Shown here piece by piece: positions 1 through 9,158 of a DNA stretch of 64,000 bases (position 1 is its first letter; every line of letters begins with the position of its first letter). This stretch comes from Bradyrhizobium erythrophlei. GTDB lineage: Bacteria; Pseudomonadota; Alphaproteobacteria; Rhizobiales; Xanthobacteraceae. The stretch is from contig FSRD01000001.1 in NCBI GenBank assembly GCA_900129675.1, positions 1 through 64,000 on the forward strand. The letters run 5' to 3'. The notes below the pieces were generated by a model. That model saw only the letters and a list, made by a program, of their open reading frames with translations. It made no database searches and was not told the origin of the DNA. Position numbers and translations under genes: made by a program.

Positions 1-956
1 GACGAGGGCCGCGGCCGAAATCGCCCACCATTCATCACCGCGCTGGCTGTTCTGTCCCGCCACCAGAATGGGAAGCGTCTGCCATCTCGAATTGGTCAGA
101 AACAGCGCAAACAGGAACTCGTTCCAGACAAAGGCCAGCGTGATCATGAAGGTCGCGAGCAGGCCGTTCATCGACATCGGCACCACGATGCCGAGGAAGA
201 TGCGCCAGCTTGGCACGTTGTCGACCATCGCCGCCTCTTCGACCTCGATCGGCACGGCCTCGAAGAAATCACGCATCAGCCAGACGACGATCGGTAGCGA
301 AAACGCGACGTAGCACAGCGTCAGGCCGACGAAGCTGTCGATCAGCTGGAAACCAGACGGCCGATTTCGCTGTAGAGCAGATACAGCGCAAACGCCGTGA
401 CGATCGGCGGGAACATGCGCTGGCTGACGAACCAGAACAGAATGTCCTCATTGCCGAGGATCGGCCCCGGCAACGGCAGGCGATTGGCGACTACAGCAGC
501 CACGAGCGCGATAGGAAACGCGAGCAGCAAGGCCTGCGGCCTGGTGAATCCGAACGTGATGTTGAACAGCAGGTAGCCACCGAGCGCGAGCAGGAAGAAG
601 GCGAGGCCGGTGCCGAGGCGAACCCTGAATTCGAAGCGCACCAGCGCATAGGCCGCCATTGCACCGATCGCGGTCGCGATCGCCGCCGCCGACAGGCCCA
701 CAATGGTCGAATTCAGGAACGTCCGGAAGAATTCGCCCCTGATACCCTGATAGAGATCGATGAAGGGCTGCAAGGTCGGCGTGAAGTCGATAAACGGCAG
801 GTATGTCGGGCCACCGACGACTCCCGGCGGGGTCTTGAATGCCGTCACGACCACCCAATAGAGCGGAAATATGCTGATCAGGCACCAGATGAGACAGCCG
901 GCGGTCACCAGCCGACGGCCCCAGGGCGACAATCCGATCAGGCCGCGGTCGCTCAT
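1..956 (-). pseudogene. MalG-type sugar ABC permease, frameshifted and cut by the window edge
   Basis: Second inner-membrane permease of a carbohydrate ABC importer (binding-protein-dependent transport family). The ATG at 956 overlaps the stop of the upstream permease (ATGA). The first 205 codons read as a normal permease with several hydrophobic segments, then the frame stops at 342. The expected continuation (GFQLIDSFVGLTL and onward) is in another frame from about 355 to position 1, where the EAA-loop type sequence EEAAMVDNVP lies. A single-base shift near 352-362 explains this. Either the gene is newly dead or this is a base-call error; the rest is well conserved. The C-terminus lies outside the window. 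Confidence 0.8.
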
Positions 957-1840
957 CGGCGCTTCTCCAGATGCGGCCGCAACAGCGCCAGATAGGTCAC
1001 GCCGATGATCGTGATCGCAATCAGGAACAGGAAGCTGAGCGCCGACGTATAGCCGAGATTGAACTTCTTGAAGCCCTCCTGGTAGGCGAACAAGGTCAGG
1101 GTCTCGGTGTCCACACCCGGTCCGCCGCCCGTCATCACGAAGACGGTGTCCATGATCTTGTAGCTCTCGATCAGCCGGATGAAGACGACCGCAGCCGAGA
1201 TCGGCAGCAGCATCGGAAATGTGATTCCCCAGAACTGTTGCCAGGCGCTGGCGTTCTCGAGCTCGGCCGCCTCGTAGACATCTTCCGGTAGCGTCTGCAG
1301 ACCGGCCAGCATCATCAGCACCACGAACGGCGTCCACTGCCAGACCTCGACCGCGATGATGCAGCCAAGCGCCCAATGGCCATTGGTGAGGAACGGCAGG
1401 TTGACCAGACCGAACCTTCCCAGAAGCTGGTTGAGCGGTCCCATGGTCGGGTTGAAGATCATGCGCGCCACCAGCGCGACGGCCACCGGAGCGAGCAGCA
1501 TGGGTAGCAGCAAGGCGACGCGAAACAGCCGTTCACCCGGCACGCGCGCGTTCAGCGCCAGCGCCACGGCGAATCCGATAGTGTATTGCAGTCCGACGGC
1601 GATGAAGGCGATCAGCGTGGTCGTGTAGATCGCATTCCAGAAGCGCGGCTCCTGCAGCAGCGATACATAATTGCCGAACCAGACGACCCGGGGCGGGATC
1701 GGCGGAATCAGGCGATAGCTGAGGAAGCTTGTGGTCAGCGAATAGATCAGCGGAAAGATCGAGATCGCCAGCACGACGAGCACCGCCGGCCAGATGAAGA
1801 CATGCTTGATCGGATCATTCCGCATCATGGCGCGGATCAC
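953..1840 (-). CDS. MalF-type sugar ABC transporter permease
   Basis: Inner-membrane permease of 295 residues, the usual length for the MalF/UgpA class. It shows about six hydrophobic segments and the EAA-loop (YEAAELENASAWQQFWGITFP), which docks the ATPase. The GTG start at 1840 overlaps the kinase stop (GTGA), so translation is probably coupled. It pairs with the frameshifted permease downstream. The matching ATPase and binding protein are not in the window on this side. The substrate is not readable from sequence, but the operon context suggests a pentose or deoxy sugar. Confidence 0.9.
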   Translation of the reverse strand: MIRAMMRNDPIKHVFIWPAVLVVLAISIFPLIYSLTTSFLSYRLIPPIPPRVVWFGNYVSLLQEPRFWNAIYTTTLIAFIAVGLQYTIGFAVALALNARVPGERLFRVALLLPMLLAPVAVALVARMIFNPTMGPLNQLLGRFGLVNLPFLTNGHWALGCIIAVEVWQWTPFVVLMMLAGLQTLPEDVYEAAELENASAWQQFWGITFPMLLPISAAVVFIRLIESYKIMDTVFVMTGGGPGVDTETLTLFAYQEGFKKFNLGYTSALSFLFLIAITIIGVTYLALLRPHLEKRR

Positions 1841-2766
1841 TTCCTCAAGAGAGCTTCGATCTCGGCGCGTCGCGGCATGGCGGGAGCGGTCCCGGCGCGC
1901 GTCACCGAAATCCCCGCCGTCGCCGAACCGAAACGCGCAGCCTCGAGCGGATCGGCGCCGTCCGCGAGCGCCGCCGCGAAGCCGCCGACGAATGCATCGC
2001 CCGCACCGGTGGTTTCGACCACCTTGCCGGCGGCAAAGGGCGGCACATGCAGCGAACGGTCCCGCGCATGGAACAGCGCCCCGCGCTCGCCGAGCGTGAT
2101 CAGCGCCGTCCCAGCCCCTTTGGCCAGCAGCGCGTCTCCGGCGCGGCGCGCGGCCGCGAGGTCGCCCACAGCGATCCCGGTCAATGCTTCGGCCTCGGTC
2201 TCATTGGGGACGACATAGTCGCAGAGCGCAAACAGGCTGCTGTCGAACTTGATGGCCGGCGCGGGGTTGAACACCGTGATGCTGCCCGCGGCGCGCGCGA
2301 TTTCGAGCCCTCGCTGCGCCGCGTCGACCGGCTGCTCGAGTTGAGTCACGAACACGCGGCTGGCACGAATGGCGTCAGCCGCCGCGTCGATGTCAGCCGG
2401 ACTGAGACCGCCGGCTGCCCCTGATACCACGATGATCGCGTTATCGCCCCGCGTCTCGTGGACATAAATAAACGCGGCGCCGGTCGGCGCTTCCGCGGTC
2501 TTTGCGACGCGCGGTATAATTCCCTCAGCCTCCCAGGTCTTGACCGCAAGCTCGCCGAAAGCATCACTGCCGATGCGGGAGATAAAGGTCACGCTGGCGC
2601 CCGCGCGCGCGGCGGCCACGGCCTGGTTCGAACCCTTGCCGCCGGGACCCATCGCGAATCCGGATCCGGCAATCGTTTCGCCGATCGCAGGCATGTTGCC
2701 GGCGCGGAAGGCGAGATCGACGACGAAGACGCCAAGGATGGCGACGCCATTCCTGCTCATGGTCAT
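1837..2766 (-). CDS. Ribokinase-family (PfkB) carbohydrate kinase
   Basis: Cytoplasmic sugar kinase of the PfkB/ribokinase family, about 309 residues. The N-terminal substrate motif GPGGKGSNQA and the C-terminal anion hole/catalytic motif TTGAGDAFVGG are both present, with the catalytic Asp in GAGDAF. The start at 2766 sits in a TGATG junction with the upstream RbsD/FucU gene; an ATG two codons later is an alternative. Family knowledge supports phosphorylation of ribose, deoxyribose or a similar sugar. The deoC neighbour makes deoxyribose attractive, but that is inference. Confidence 0.88.
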   Translation of the reverse strand: MTMSRNGVAILGVFVVDLAFRAGNMPAIGETIAGSGFAMGPGGKGSNQAVAAARAGASVTFISRIGSDAFGELAVKTWEAEGIIPRVAKTAEAPTGAAFIYVHETRGDNAIIVVSGAAGGLSPADIDAAADAIRASRVFVTQLEQPVDAAQRGLEIARAAGSITVFNPAPAIKFDSSLFALCDYVVPNETEAEALTGIAVGDLAAARRAGDALLAKGAGTALITLGERGALFHARDRSLHVPPFAAGKVVETTGAGDAFVGGFAAALADGADPLEAARFGSATAGISVTRAGTAPAMPRRAEIEALLRK

Positions 2767-3221
2767 CACTCTCCGTCCGGCGCGATGACGCCCTTGGTGA
2801 ACAGGAAGCAGCCATAGAAACGGCGCTCGCCCGTCGCGATCACGCAATAGGCCGTCTTGGCCTTTTCGTAGAAGGCGTGGCGCTCGACGCCGACCAGCGG
2901 CCAGGATCGTCCCTCGGCGCAATCGATCGCGGCCTGCACCTCGCGCTGGACCGGCGGCACTTCCTGAGGCTGGTCGACGATCTCCATGCGAACAGCCGCG
3001 TCGTCGACGAACGTATCGAGCGGCAGCACCGAGAGAATTGCTTCGATGGCCTTCGCGGTGCTGACATTGTCGATGCGCAGCAACCGGCCAAGAACCGTCT
3101 GGCGCGCGATCGAGTCGGCCGGAAAATTGGTATCGCAGACGACCAGGTGATCTCCGTGCCCCATGGCACGGAGGGCATAGAGCACGTCGGCGTTGAGCAA
3201 TGAGTTGATGCCCTTGAGCAT
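2766..3221 (-). CDS. RbsD/FucU family sugar mutarotase
   Basis: About 151 residues, typical of RbsD/FucU proteins that interconvert cyclic sugar forms before phosphorylation. It contains the family N-terminus MLKGINSLLNADVLYALRAM followed by GHGDHLVVCDTNFPA, which holds the conserved His and Asp. The start at 3221 was chosen because it gives this canonical N-terminus and has a purine-rich ribosome site just upstream. It is coupled to the kinase by TGATG. Whether it acts on ribose, fucose or another sugar cannot be decided here. Confidence 0.88.
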   Translation of the reverse strand: MLKGINSLLNADVLYALRAMGHGDHLVVCDTNFPADSIARQTVLGRLLRIDNVSTAKAIEAILSVLPLDTFVDDAAVRMEIVDQPQEVPPVQREVQAAIDCAEGRSWPLVGVERHAFYEKAKTAYCVIATGERRFYGCFLFTKGVIAPDGE

Positions 3222-3297
3222 GTTGCGTCCCTTTCTTCGAAATTGCCCGAACTCTGACGGTCCGGATCCCAATCGATATCACCGCAAGATGACGTCT

Positions 3298-5685
3298 CTA
3301 GTCCCCATAGGGAATCCAGATATTCTTCACCTGCACGGCATGACGAAGCAGGATCGGACCTTCACTCGCCGCCCTGTCGTACCAATCGAGCGTCAGGCCG
3401 TGGTCGACAAGCGTGCGCTTGAGATTGCCGATCGACAGCCGTTCCGCCGATGCCGAGGCGTCCTGCGACCCGAAAACCCAGAGTGCGTCGACATCGTCGT
3501 GCGCGGCCAGGACCTTCACGAGGTCGTCGCGGCCGCCGGTGACGATATTGACGACGCCGGCCGGCACATCCGACGTCTCCAGCACCTGGTAGAAATCGGT
3601 CGCGGCGAGCGGATGCTTCTCGCTCGGTACCGCCACCACCCGGTTGCCCATCGCGATCAACGGCGCGATCAGGCTGACGAAGCCAAGCAGCGGCGCATCG
3701 TCGGGACAGGCCACACCGACCACACCGATCGGCTCGTGCATCGCGAGCGCAACGCCGCGCAGCGGCGGCGCATGGATTGCCCCTTCGAATTTGTCGGCCC
3801 AGGCCCCATAGCTGAACAGCCGCTCTATGCTCGCATCGACCTCCGCGCGCGCCTTGGCAGCCGATACGCCCGTCATGTCGGCGATGCGCCGGGCGAACTC
3901 GTCACCGCGCGCGGAGAGGTTCTCGGCAAGGTAGTAGAGGATTTGGGCGCGATTATGCGCCGTCGCCCTCGCCCACGCCTCGGCGGAGCGTGCGGCGGCC
4001 ACGGCATTGCGGATGTCCTTGCGGTTGCCCTCGCCTGCCTCGCCGAGATGCCGGCCCTTCGGCGACAGCACGGCGCGCGAATAATTGCCGTCGGGGCGAA
4101 CTTGCTTGCCGCCGACGAAAAGTTTTGCGGTCCGGTCGATTGGCGGCACACCAAATCCGGCGCGGTCGGCGGCGGCGGTCGGCGGCGGCAACGCCTTGGC
4201 CCGCGCTTTCCGCCCGCTCCATGCCTTGGGCTTGAGATATTCGTACATGCCTTCACGGCCACCCTCGCGGCCGAAACCGGACTCGCGGTAACCGCCGAAG
4301 CCGACGCTGGCGTCAAACAAATTGGTCGCGTTGACCCAGACCACGCCGGCCAGCAGTTTCGGCGCGATATCCAGCGCCAGCCCGATCGTCTCGCTCCATA
4401 CGCTGGCGGCAAGCCCGTAGCGCGTATTGTTGGCGAGCACCACGGCCTCATCAGGCGTGCGGAACGTCATCGCCACCGCCACGGGGCCAAAAATCTCCTC
4501 GATCGCCACGGTCGACGACGGATGCACGTTCCAGAGCAGGGTCGGCGGATAGAAGCATCCCTCCTCCGGTATTGCGCCGGGCGCCTGGTATTTCTCCGCG
4601 CCCTCCTTTACCCCGGTCTCGACCAGCGCCTTGATCCGCTCGAGCTGCACTGGCGCAACCACGGCGCCCATGTCGATTGCCTTGTCGAGCGGTGGGCCGA
4701 CGCGCAGCGTTTCCATGCGGCGGATCAGACGCCTGCGGAAGGTTTCTGCAATTCCTTCCTGCACCAGCAGGCGCGAGCCGGCGCAGCAGACCTGGCCCTG
4801 GTTGAACCAGATGGCATCGACCACGCCTTCCACCGCGCCGTCGATATCGGCATCGTCGAACACGATGAAGGGTGATTTGCCGCCGAGCTCGAGCGTCAGC
4901 GACTTGCCGGTGCCTGCGGTTGCCTGACGGATTAGCCGCCCGACCTCAGTCGATCCCGTGAAGGCGATCTTGTCGACTCCCGGATTTTCAACGAGCAGCG
5001 CGCCCGTCGCGCCATCGCCCGTGAGCACGTTCAATACGCCCGGCGGCAGAGCTGCCCCCGCCGCAAGTTCGGCGAGCAGCAGCGCGGTAAGCGAGGTGAA
5101 TTCCGCCGGCTTCAGCACCACCGTATTGCCTGCGGCCAGCGCCGGCGCGATCTTCCATGCCAGCATCAGCAGCGGGAAATTCCAGGGGATGATCTGCCCG
5201 ATCACGCCGATCGGCACCTGATCGGCGAACTCGCGCTCCTGCAACTGCGCCCAACCCGCGTGATACAGGAAATGCCGCGCGGCAAGCGGCACGTCGAGAT
5301 CGCGGGTTTCGCGGATCGGCTTGCCGTTGTCGATCGCCTCCAGCACCGCAAACAACCGCGCATGCCGTTGCAGCATGCGCGCCAATGCGTAGAGATGACG
5401 CGCGCGGCCGTGACCGCCGAGTTTTACCCAAGGCGGCTGCGCGGTGCGCGCGGCGTTGACGGCCGCTTCCACATCCGCAGAGGAGCCCTGCGCGATCTTC
5501 GCCAGCGCCTTTCCAGTGGCAGGCTCGATCGTCGTGAGGTGCTTGCCGGAATGCGGTGCGACGAACTTGCCGCCGATGAACTGTCCAAACGTGGCGTCAT
5601 GCCGCTTCAGCCAGGCGCGCGCCTCGCCGTCCGCTTCGGGAGCAGGACCGTACTCCATGGTTTCAAAGTAATGTGCGACGGTCAC
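3298..5685 (-). CDS. Aldehyde dehydrogenase with a second, non-catalytic ALDH-like half
   Basis: 795 residues, much longer than a standard 480-500 residue ALDH. The N-terminal half is a complete NAD(P)-dependent aldehyde dehydrogenase with Glu in LELGGKSPF and the nucleophile Cys in NQGQVCCAGSR. From about residue 515 a second ALDH-like segment begins (KLFVGGKQVRPDG, then IGVVGVACPDDAPLLGF). It lacks a recognisable catalytic Cys, so it may be structural. It lies 6 bp downstream of deoC in the same operon. Inference: it oxidises the acetaldehyde released by DeoC to acetate. Confidence 0.88.
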   Translation of the reverse strand: MTVAHYFETMEYGPAPEADGEARAWLKRHDATFGQFIGGKFVAPHSGKHLTTIEPATGKALAKIAQGSSADVEAAVNAARTAQPPWVKLGGHGRARHLYALARMLQRHARLFAVLEAIDNGKPIRETRDLDVPLAARHFLYHAGWAQLQEREFADQVPIGVIGQIIPWNFPLLMLAWKIAPALAAGNTVVLKPAEFTSLTALLLAELAAGAALPPGVLNVLTGDGATGALLVENPGVDKIAFTGSTEVGRLIRQATAGTGKSLTLELGGKSPFIVFDDADIDGAVEGVVDAIWFNQGQVCCAGSRLLVQEGIAETFRRRLIRRMETLRVGPPLDKAIDMGAVVAPVQLERIKALVETGVKEGAEKYQAPGAIPEEGCFYPPTLLWNVHPSSTVAIEEIFGPVAVAMTFRTPDEAVVLANNTRYGLAASVWSETIGLALDIAPKLLAGVVWVNATNLFDASVGFGGYRESGFGREGGREGMYEYLKPKAWSGRKARAKALPPPTAAADRAGFGVPPIDRTAKLFVGGKQVRPDGNYSRAVLSPKGRHLGEAGEGNRKDIRNAVAAARSAEAWARATAHNRAQILYYLAENLSARGDEFARRIADMTGVSAAKARAEVDASIERLFSYGAWADKFEGAIHAPPLRGVALAMHEPIGVVGVACPDDAPLLGFVSLIAPLIAMGNRVVAVPSEKHPLAATDFYQVLETSDVPAGVVNIVTGGRDDLVKVLAAHDDVDALWVFGSQDASASAERLSIGNLKRTLVDHGLTLDWYDRAASEGPILLRHAVQVKNIWIPYGD

Positions 5686-5691
5686 GGAGTC

Positions 5692-6720
5692 TCATCCCAC
5701 GGGGTGGCGGTTGAAGGCCGAGTAGCGGCCGGTGACATGATGCTCGAGCTGGCGCTCGATGTCGGCGAGCAGGCTTGAGGCGCCAATGCGGAACAGATCC
5801 GGCTCGAGCCAGTCGCGTCCCAACTCCTCCTTCATCAGGAACTGATAGTTGAGCACGTCCTTTGCCGTCGAGATTCCGCCGGCGGGCTTGAAGCCGATCT
5901 TGTAGCCGGTGCGCTCCTGATACACCCGGATCATGCGCAGCATCGCGAGCGTCACCGGCAGCGTCGCATTGACGCCTTCCTTGCCGGTAGACGTCTTGAT
6001 GAAGTCGGCGCCGGCCATCATGCAGACCATCGATGCCTTGGCGACATTGCGCAGCGTCTTGAGATCGCCGGTGGCCAGAATGGTCTTCAGATGCGCATTG
6101 CCGCAGGCGGCGCGAAAGTCCCCGACCTCCGAGTAAAGCGCACGCCAATCGCCGGTCAGCACGTGCTCGCGGGTGATGACGATGTCGATCTCCTGCGCGC
6201 CATCCCTGACGGACGCCTCGATCTCCTTGAGCTTCAGGTCGTGAGGTATCAGACCTGCCGGAAATCCGGTCGAGACCGCGGCAACCGGGATGCCGGAACC
6301 ATCGAGTGCCTCGACTGCGGTCGCAACAAAACGGTGATAGACGCAGATCGCACCGGTGTGCAGCCGATGCCCGGCAAAGCCAAGCGCCTCGAGAACATCG
6401 CCCCGCACGGGGGCCTTGGCCTTGGCGCAGAGCCGCTTCACCCGTTCAGCGGTATCGTCGCCGTTGAGGGTAGTCAGGTCGATGCAGGTGACCGCTTTCA
6501 GAAGCCACGCCGCCTGCGCGTCCTTCTTGACCGTTCGTCGGCCCGGCAAGCTCGCAACGCGCCGCTCGGCGGCCGACAGATTGATCCTGATCTCGTCGAC
6601 CCAATCCATCTCAATCGCGCGGCCGCTGTTGCGCGAGACCGGATGCGTGTGCCCCTCGCCCTTGGCATGAGGCTGCACCGGCACGGAGGACGGATTCTGT
6701 ATGAGGACGGTCTGCGTCAT
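5692..6720 (-). CDS. deoC: Deoxyribose-phosphate aldolase
   Basis: 342 residues, the long DeoC type. It cleaves 2-deoxyribose-5-phosphate to acetaldehyde and glyceraldehyde-3-phosphate. The Schiff-base lysine motif GADFIKTSTGKEGVNATLPV and a second conserved lysine region (GYKIGFKPAGGISTAKD) are present. It is the first gene of the minus-strand catabolic operon. The 229-bp divergent region shared with the DeoR gene holds an inverted repeat that may be the operator. An N-terminal extension of about 70 residues before the barrel is normal for this subgroup. Confidence 0.95.
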   Translation of the reverse strand: MTQTVLIQNPSSVPVQPHAKGEGHTHPVSRNSGRAIEMDWVDEIRINLSAAERRVASLPGRRTVKKDAQAAWLLKAVTCIDLTTLNGDDTAERVKRLCAKAKAPVRGDVLEALGFAGHRLHTGAICVYHRFVATAVEALDGSGIPVAAVSTGFPAGLIPHDLKLKEIEASVRDGAQEIDIVITREHVLTGDWRALYSEVGDFRAACGNAHLKTILATGDLKTLRNVAKASMVCMMAGADFIKTSTGKEGVNATLPVTLAMLRMIRVYQERTGYKIGFKPAGGISTAKDVLNYQFLMKEELGRDWLEPDLFRIGASSLLADIERQLEHHVTGRYSAFNRHPVG

Positions 6721-6872
6721 CGAAACGCCTGGGGTCCTAGCGAATCGACGAGAGCGCCAGATAGACTGAATGTGTCGATTGCAACATGTGATCCTCCCAG
6801 ACCTTGCCCGCCGGAGCTTGCTGCCTGACGACGCACGCCACCGCCAGACACCGGATTGTCTCTCCGGGCTCG

Positions 6873-6890
6873 ATGTTATTATTATAACAT
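6873..6890. promoter_or_regulatory. Inverted-repeat operator candidate between deoC and the DeoR gene
   Basis: Perfect arms ATGTTAT and ATAACAT separated by four bases, in an AT-rich stretch in otherwise GC-rich DNA. It lies between two divergent promoters. A related motif occurs upstream of the sugar ABC operon at 11786-11815. Binding by the adjacent DeoR-family repressor is inference. Confidence 0.6.
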
Positions 6891-6949
6891 ATTGCCGTTG
6901 ATAAACTCACAACATTGTAAGATCATTGTCAACCGGATAAGTAAGCTCG

Positions 6950-7753
6950 GTGACCAAAATGGCTGAAACACCGAACGGACGACCAAGCGAGACCCGCGTT
7001 CAGCGCCTGCAGCGGCTGCGCCGCGCGGTCGAGAGCAGCGGCGCGCTGCACCTGAAGGACGCCGCCGAGCTGCTCAAGGTTTCCGAAATGACGGTGCGGC
7101 GTGACCTTGCCGGTCCCGAGGGCGCACTCGCTCTGCTCGGCGGCTATGTCGTCAATGCGGCGTCGCCGACCGGGATCAAATACGCGTTCGAGCAGGAGAT
7201 CGACCAGCACACCCAGGACAAGCGTCTCGCCTGCCGGTCCGCCACCGCCTCGATCAAGGAAGGCGACACGATCTTCATCGATTGCGGAACCACGATGCAG
7301 TCGCTGGCGGACTGTTTGCCCTTGGATCTGCCGCTCTCGGTGATCTGCTATTCGCTGAACGTGGCGTCGATCGTCACGCGGCGGCCGGCGACGCAGGTGA
7401 TGCTGATGGGCGGGCTCTACCATCCGTCATCGCAGTCGTTTTCATCTGATGACGGCCTGTCCTATCTGCGGCGCCTCGGCGTCAACAAGGCCTTCATATC
7501 CGCCGGCGGCTTGCATTGGACCCGCGGCGCGAGCTGCTCCAACTTTCATGAGGTCGCCATCAAGCAGGCCGTGATCGCCACCGCAATGGAGAGCATCGTG
7601 GTGGTCGACGCTAGCAAGCTCGGCAGTCTCAAGCCGGCGTTCTTCGCCGATATCGGCGCGTTCTCGCGGATCATCGTCGGCGGCGCGGTGACGTCAGACA
7701 TGCGCAAGCACTTCCGCAGTCTTCCCGTCGAGTATGTGACGAACGCAACCTGA
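6950..7753 (+). CDS. DeoR-family transcriptional regulator
   Basis: 267 residues from a GTG at 6950; an ATG three codons downstream is equally plausible. The N-terminal winged-helix segment reads LKDAAELLKVSEMTVRRDLAG, the classic DeoR family signature. The C-terminal sugar-phosphate sensing domain (DeoRC, isomerase-like fold) carries DTIFIDCGTTM and VDASKLG motifs. It is divergently transcribed from deoC, so it most likely represses the catabolic operon and is relieved by a sugar phosphate. The inducer is not known from sequence. Confidence 0.93.
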   Translation: MTKMAETPNGRPSETRVQRLQRLRRAVESSGALHLKDAAELLKVSEMTVRRDLAGPEGALALLGGYVVNAASPTGIKYAFEQEIDQHTQDKRLACRSATASIKEGDTIFIDCGTTMQSLADCLPLDLPLSVICYSLNVASIVTRRPATQVMLMGGLYHPSSQSFSSDDGLSYLRRLGVNKAFISAGGLHWTRGASCSNFHEVAIKQAVIATAMESIVVVDASKLGSLKPAFFADIGAFSRIIVGGAVTSDMRKHFRSLPVEYVTNAT

Positions 7754-7786
7754 TCTGGACGGGGGCTGGCACGCCCGGATCAGGTT
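7747..7786 (+). terminator. Hairpin at the end of the DeoR gene
   Basis: Arms AACCTGATC and GATCAGGTT with inner CGGG/CCCG pairing. The stop codon of the regulator lies inside the left arm. No strong T-run follows, so termination strength is uncertain. Confidence 0.5.
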
Positions 7787-7836
7787 CATCTGCGATGCGC
7801 GACCTTGCGAGACCGCGCACCGCAGGCCGGAAGCTC

Positions 7837-7940
7837 AGAGCATTTTCGAGCGAAGTGGATACCGGTTCGCGTCAAGAAAAACGCGTCAAAACAAGAATCT
7901 AGAGCTTCGGTTCTAATACAATCAGAACCGATAATGCTCT
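7837..7940. repeat. Intergenic repeat of Bradyrhizobium type
   Basis: Begins AGAGCATTTTCGAGCGAAGT and ends in a hairpin formed by CGGTTCT and AGAACCG flanked by AGAGC/GCTCT. I recognise this from memory as a dispersed intergenic element of Bradyrhizobium and relatives. It sits between two convergent genes and touches the stop of the binding-protein gene, so it may also act as a terminator. Confidence 0.6.
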
Positions 7941-9090
7941 AGTTGCAGGCAGGCTTCGCCTTGTTGCAGGCGTCCGCCAGTTCCGGCGGCGGCTCCTTCT
8001 TGAACACGGTCCGATAGGATTCCAGCACGTTCGACTGCGTCACCGGCAGCGACTGCACACCGATCCAGCCAGGCGTTTCCTTGCCGAGAAGCGCGTTCAT
8101 CATGGCCATCGCTTCCGCGACGCCCTGGTCATAGGGACGCTGCGAGCCGGTCACCTTCAACGGACCGCCCTTGGCGATCTCGATTGCCGATTGCAGGCCG
8201 AGATCAACCGTCGTGACGGGAATGTCGACACTCTGCGCCCGCATCGAGCTCAGCGTGTCCAGCGCCGGCTGATCCCAGACCGCGAACAGTCCCTTGATAT
8301 CGGGATTGCCGGTGAGGAAGTCGCCCGCGATCTGCGAGACCTTTGGCGGATCGGTGAAATCGACCTGCTTCATCTTGATGTCAGGCCGGTTCTTCGCCAT
8401 CCACTCGCGCACGCCCTTGGTCCGCTCGTTGGTGCTGAAATAGTCGACGCCGAAATTGACCAGGCCGATGGTGCCGCCCTGCGCAACACAGGAGGCAAGG
8501 ATCTGGGCCGCGATCAGGCCGTTGCCCTGGCTGTCTGCCGACACCATCGTCGCATATTCCTCGGGATGCTTCAGGCCAGTCGGGATGCTGTCCATCAGCA
8601 CCAGCTTGATGCCGGCCTTGGCGATCTTCTTGTAGGTCGGCGCGGTCGCGGTGAAATCGACCGGGATCGAGATGATGCCGTCCGGATGCTGCTGGATCGT
8701 GTTCTCGATATCGGCGATCTGCTTGTCGACCTGATACTCGGCGGACGCGACGCCCGTCACCATCACGCCGTATTTCTTCAGCGTATCGGTGATGCCCTGG
8801 ATCTGGAGCTGCGCCCAGTCGAGGTTGACCGTCTGCATGGAGATGCCGACCTTGAAATGGCGATCCCTGACCTTGGCGGCATCAGCGTCAGAGAGTGCGA
8901 GCACCTCCGGCGAGGCGGCCTTCTCGCCGTGGGGGCCCTGACCGACAATCGATTTCGGTCCAAGCGTCGCAAGATCGACGCCCTTGACGCAGGTCGCCGG
9001 CACCTCGGCGCGGGCCGAGGGAGCGATCGAGATCGCTGTCGCCGCAATCAGCGCGGTTAGTGGCAAGGTGTGTCGCAAGATTGGCTTCAT
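7939..9090 (-). CDS. Sugar ABC transporter periplasmic binding protein (RbsB/peripla_BP_4 type)
   Basis: 383 residues starting at ATG 9090, with a strong GGGAGG ribosome site. An N-terminal signal peptide of about 28 residues ends at ARA-EV. The mature part is a periplasmic-binding-protein type I fold (FKVGISMQTVNLDWAQLQ, DGIISIPVDF, GLFAVWDQPA, TTVDLG). It would deliver sugar to the permease and ATPase encoded upstream in the same operon. Substrate is unproven; ribose-class sugars are the commonest for this family. Confidence 0.9.
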   Translation of the reverse strand: MKPILRHTLPLTALIAATAISIAPSARAEVPATCVKGVDLATLGPKSIVGQGPHGEKAASPEVLALSDADAAKVRDRHFKVGISMQTVNLDWAQLQIQGITDTLKKYGVMVTGVASAEYQVDKQIADIENTIQQHPDGIISIPVDFTATAPTYKKIAKAGIKLVLMDSIPTGLKHPEEYATMVSADSQGNGLIAAQILASCVAQGGTIGLVNFGVDYFSTNERTKGVREWMAKNRPDIKMKQVDFTDPPKVSQIAGDFLTGNPDIKGLFAVWDQPALDTLSSMRAQSVDIPVTTVDLGLQSAIEIAKGGPLKVTGSQRPYDQGVAEAMAMMNALLGKETPGWIGVQSLPVTQSNVLESYRTVFKKEPPPELADACNKAKPACN

Positions 9091-9158
9091 TTGTTGTTCC
9101 TCCCGTTTTGGTCGCCGATTGACCGGAGGGCCGGCGGCGTTGCCCTGACTGACCTCGA

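Noticed and set aside
3193..4875. 560-codon plus-strand open frame over the aldehyde dehydrogenase
   Set aside because: It is antisense to a well-conserved enzyme, has no motifs and shows the Arg/His/Gly-rich composition of high-GC shadow frames.
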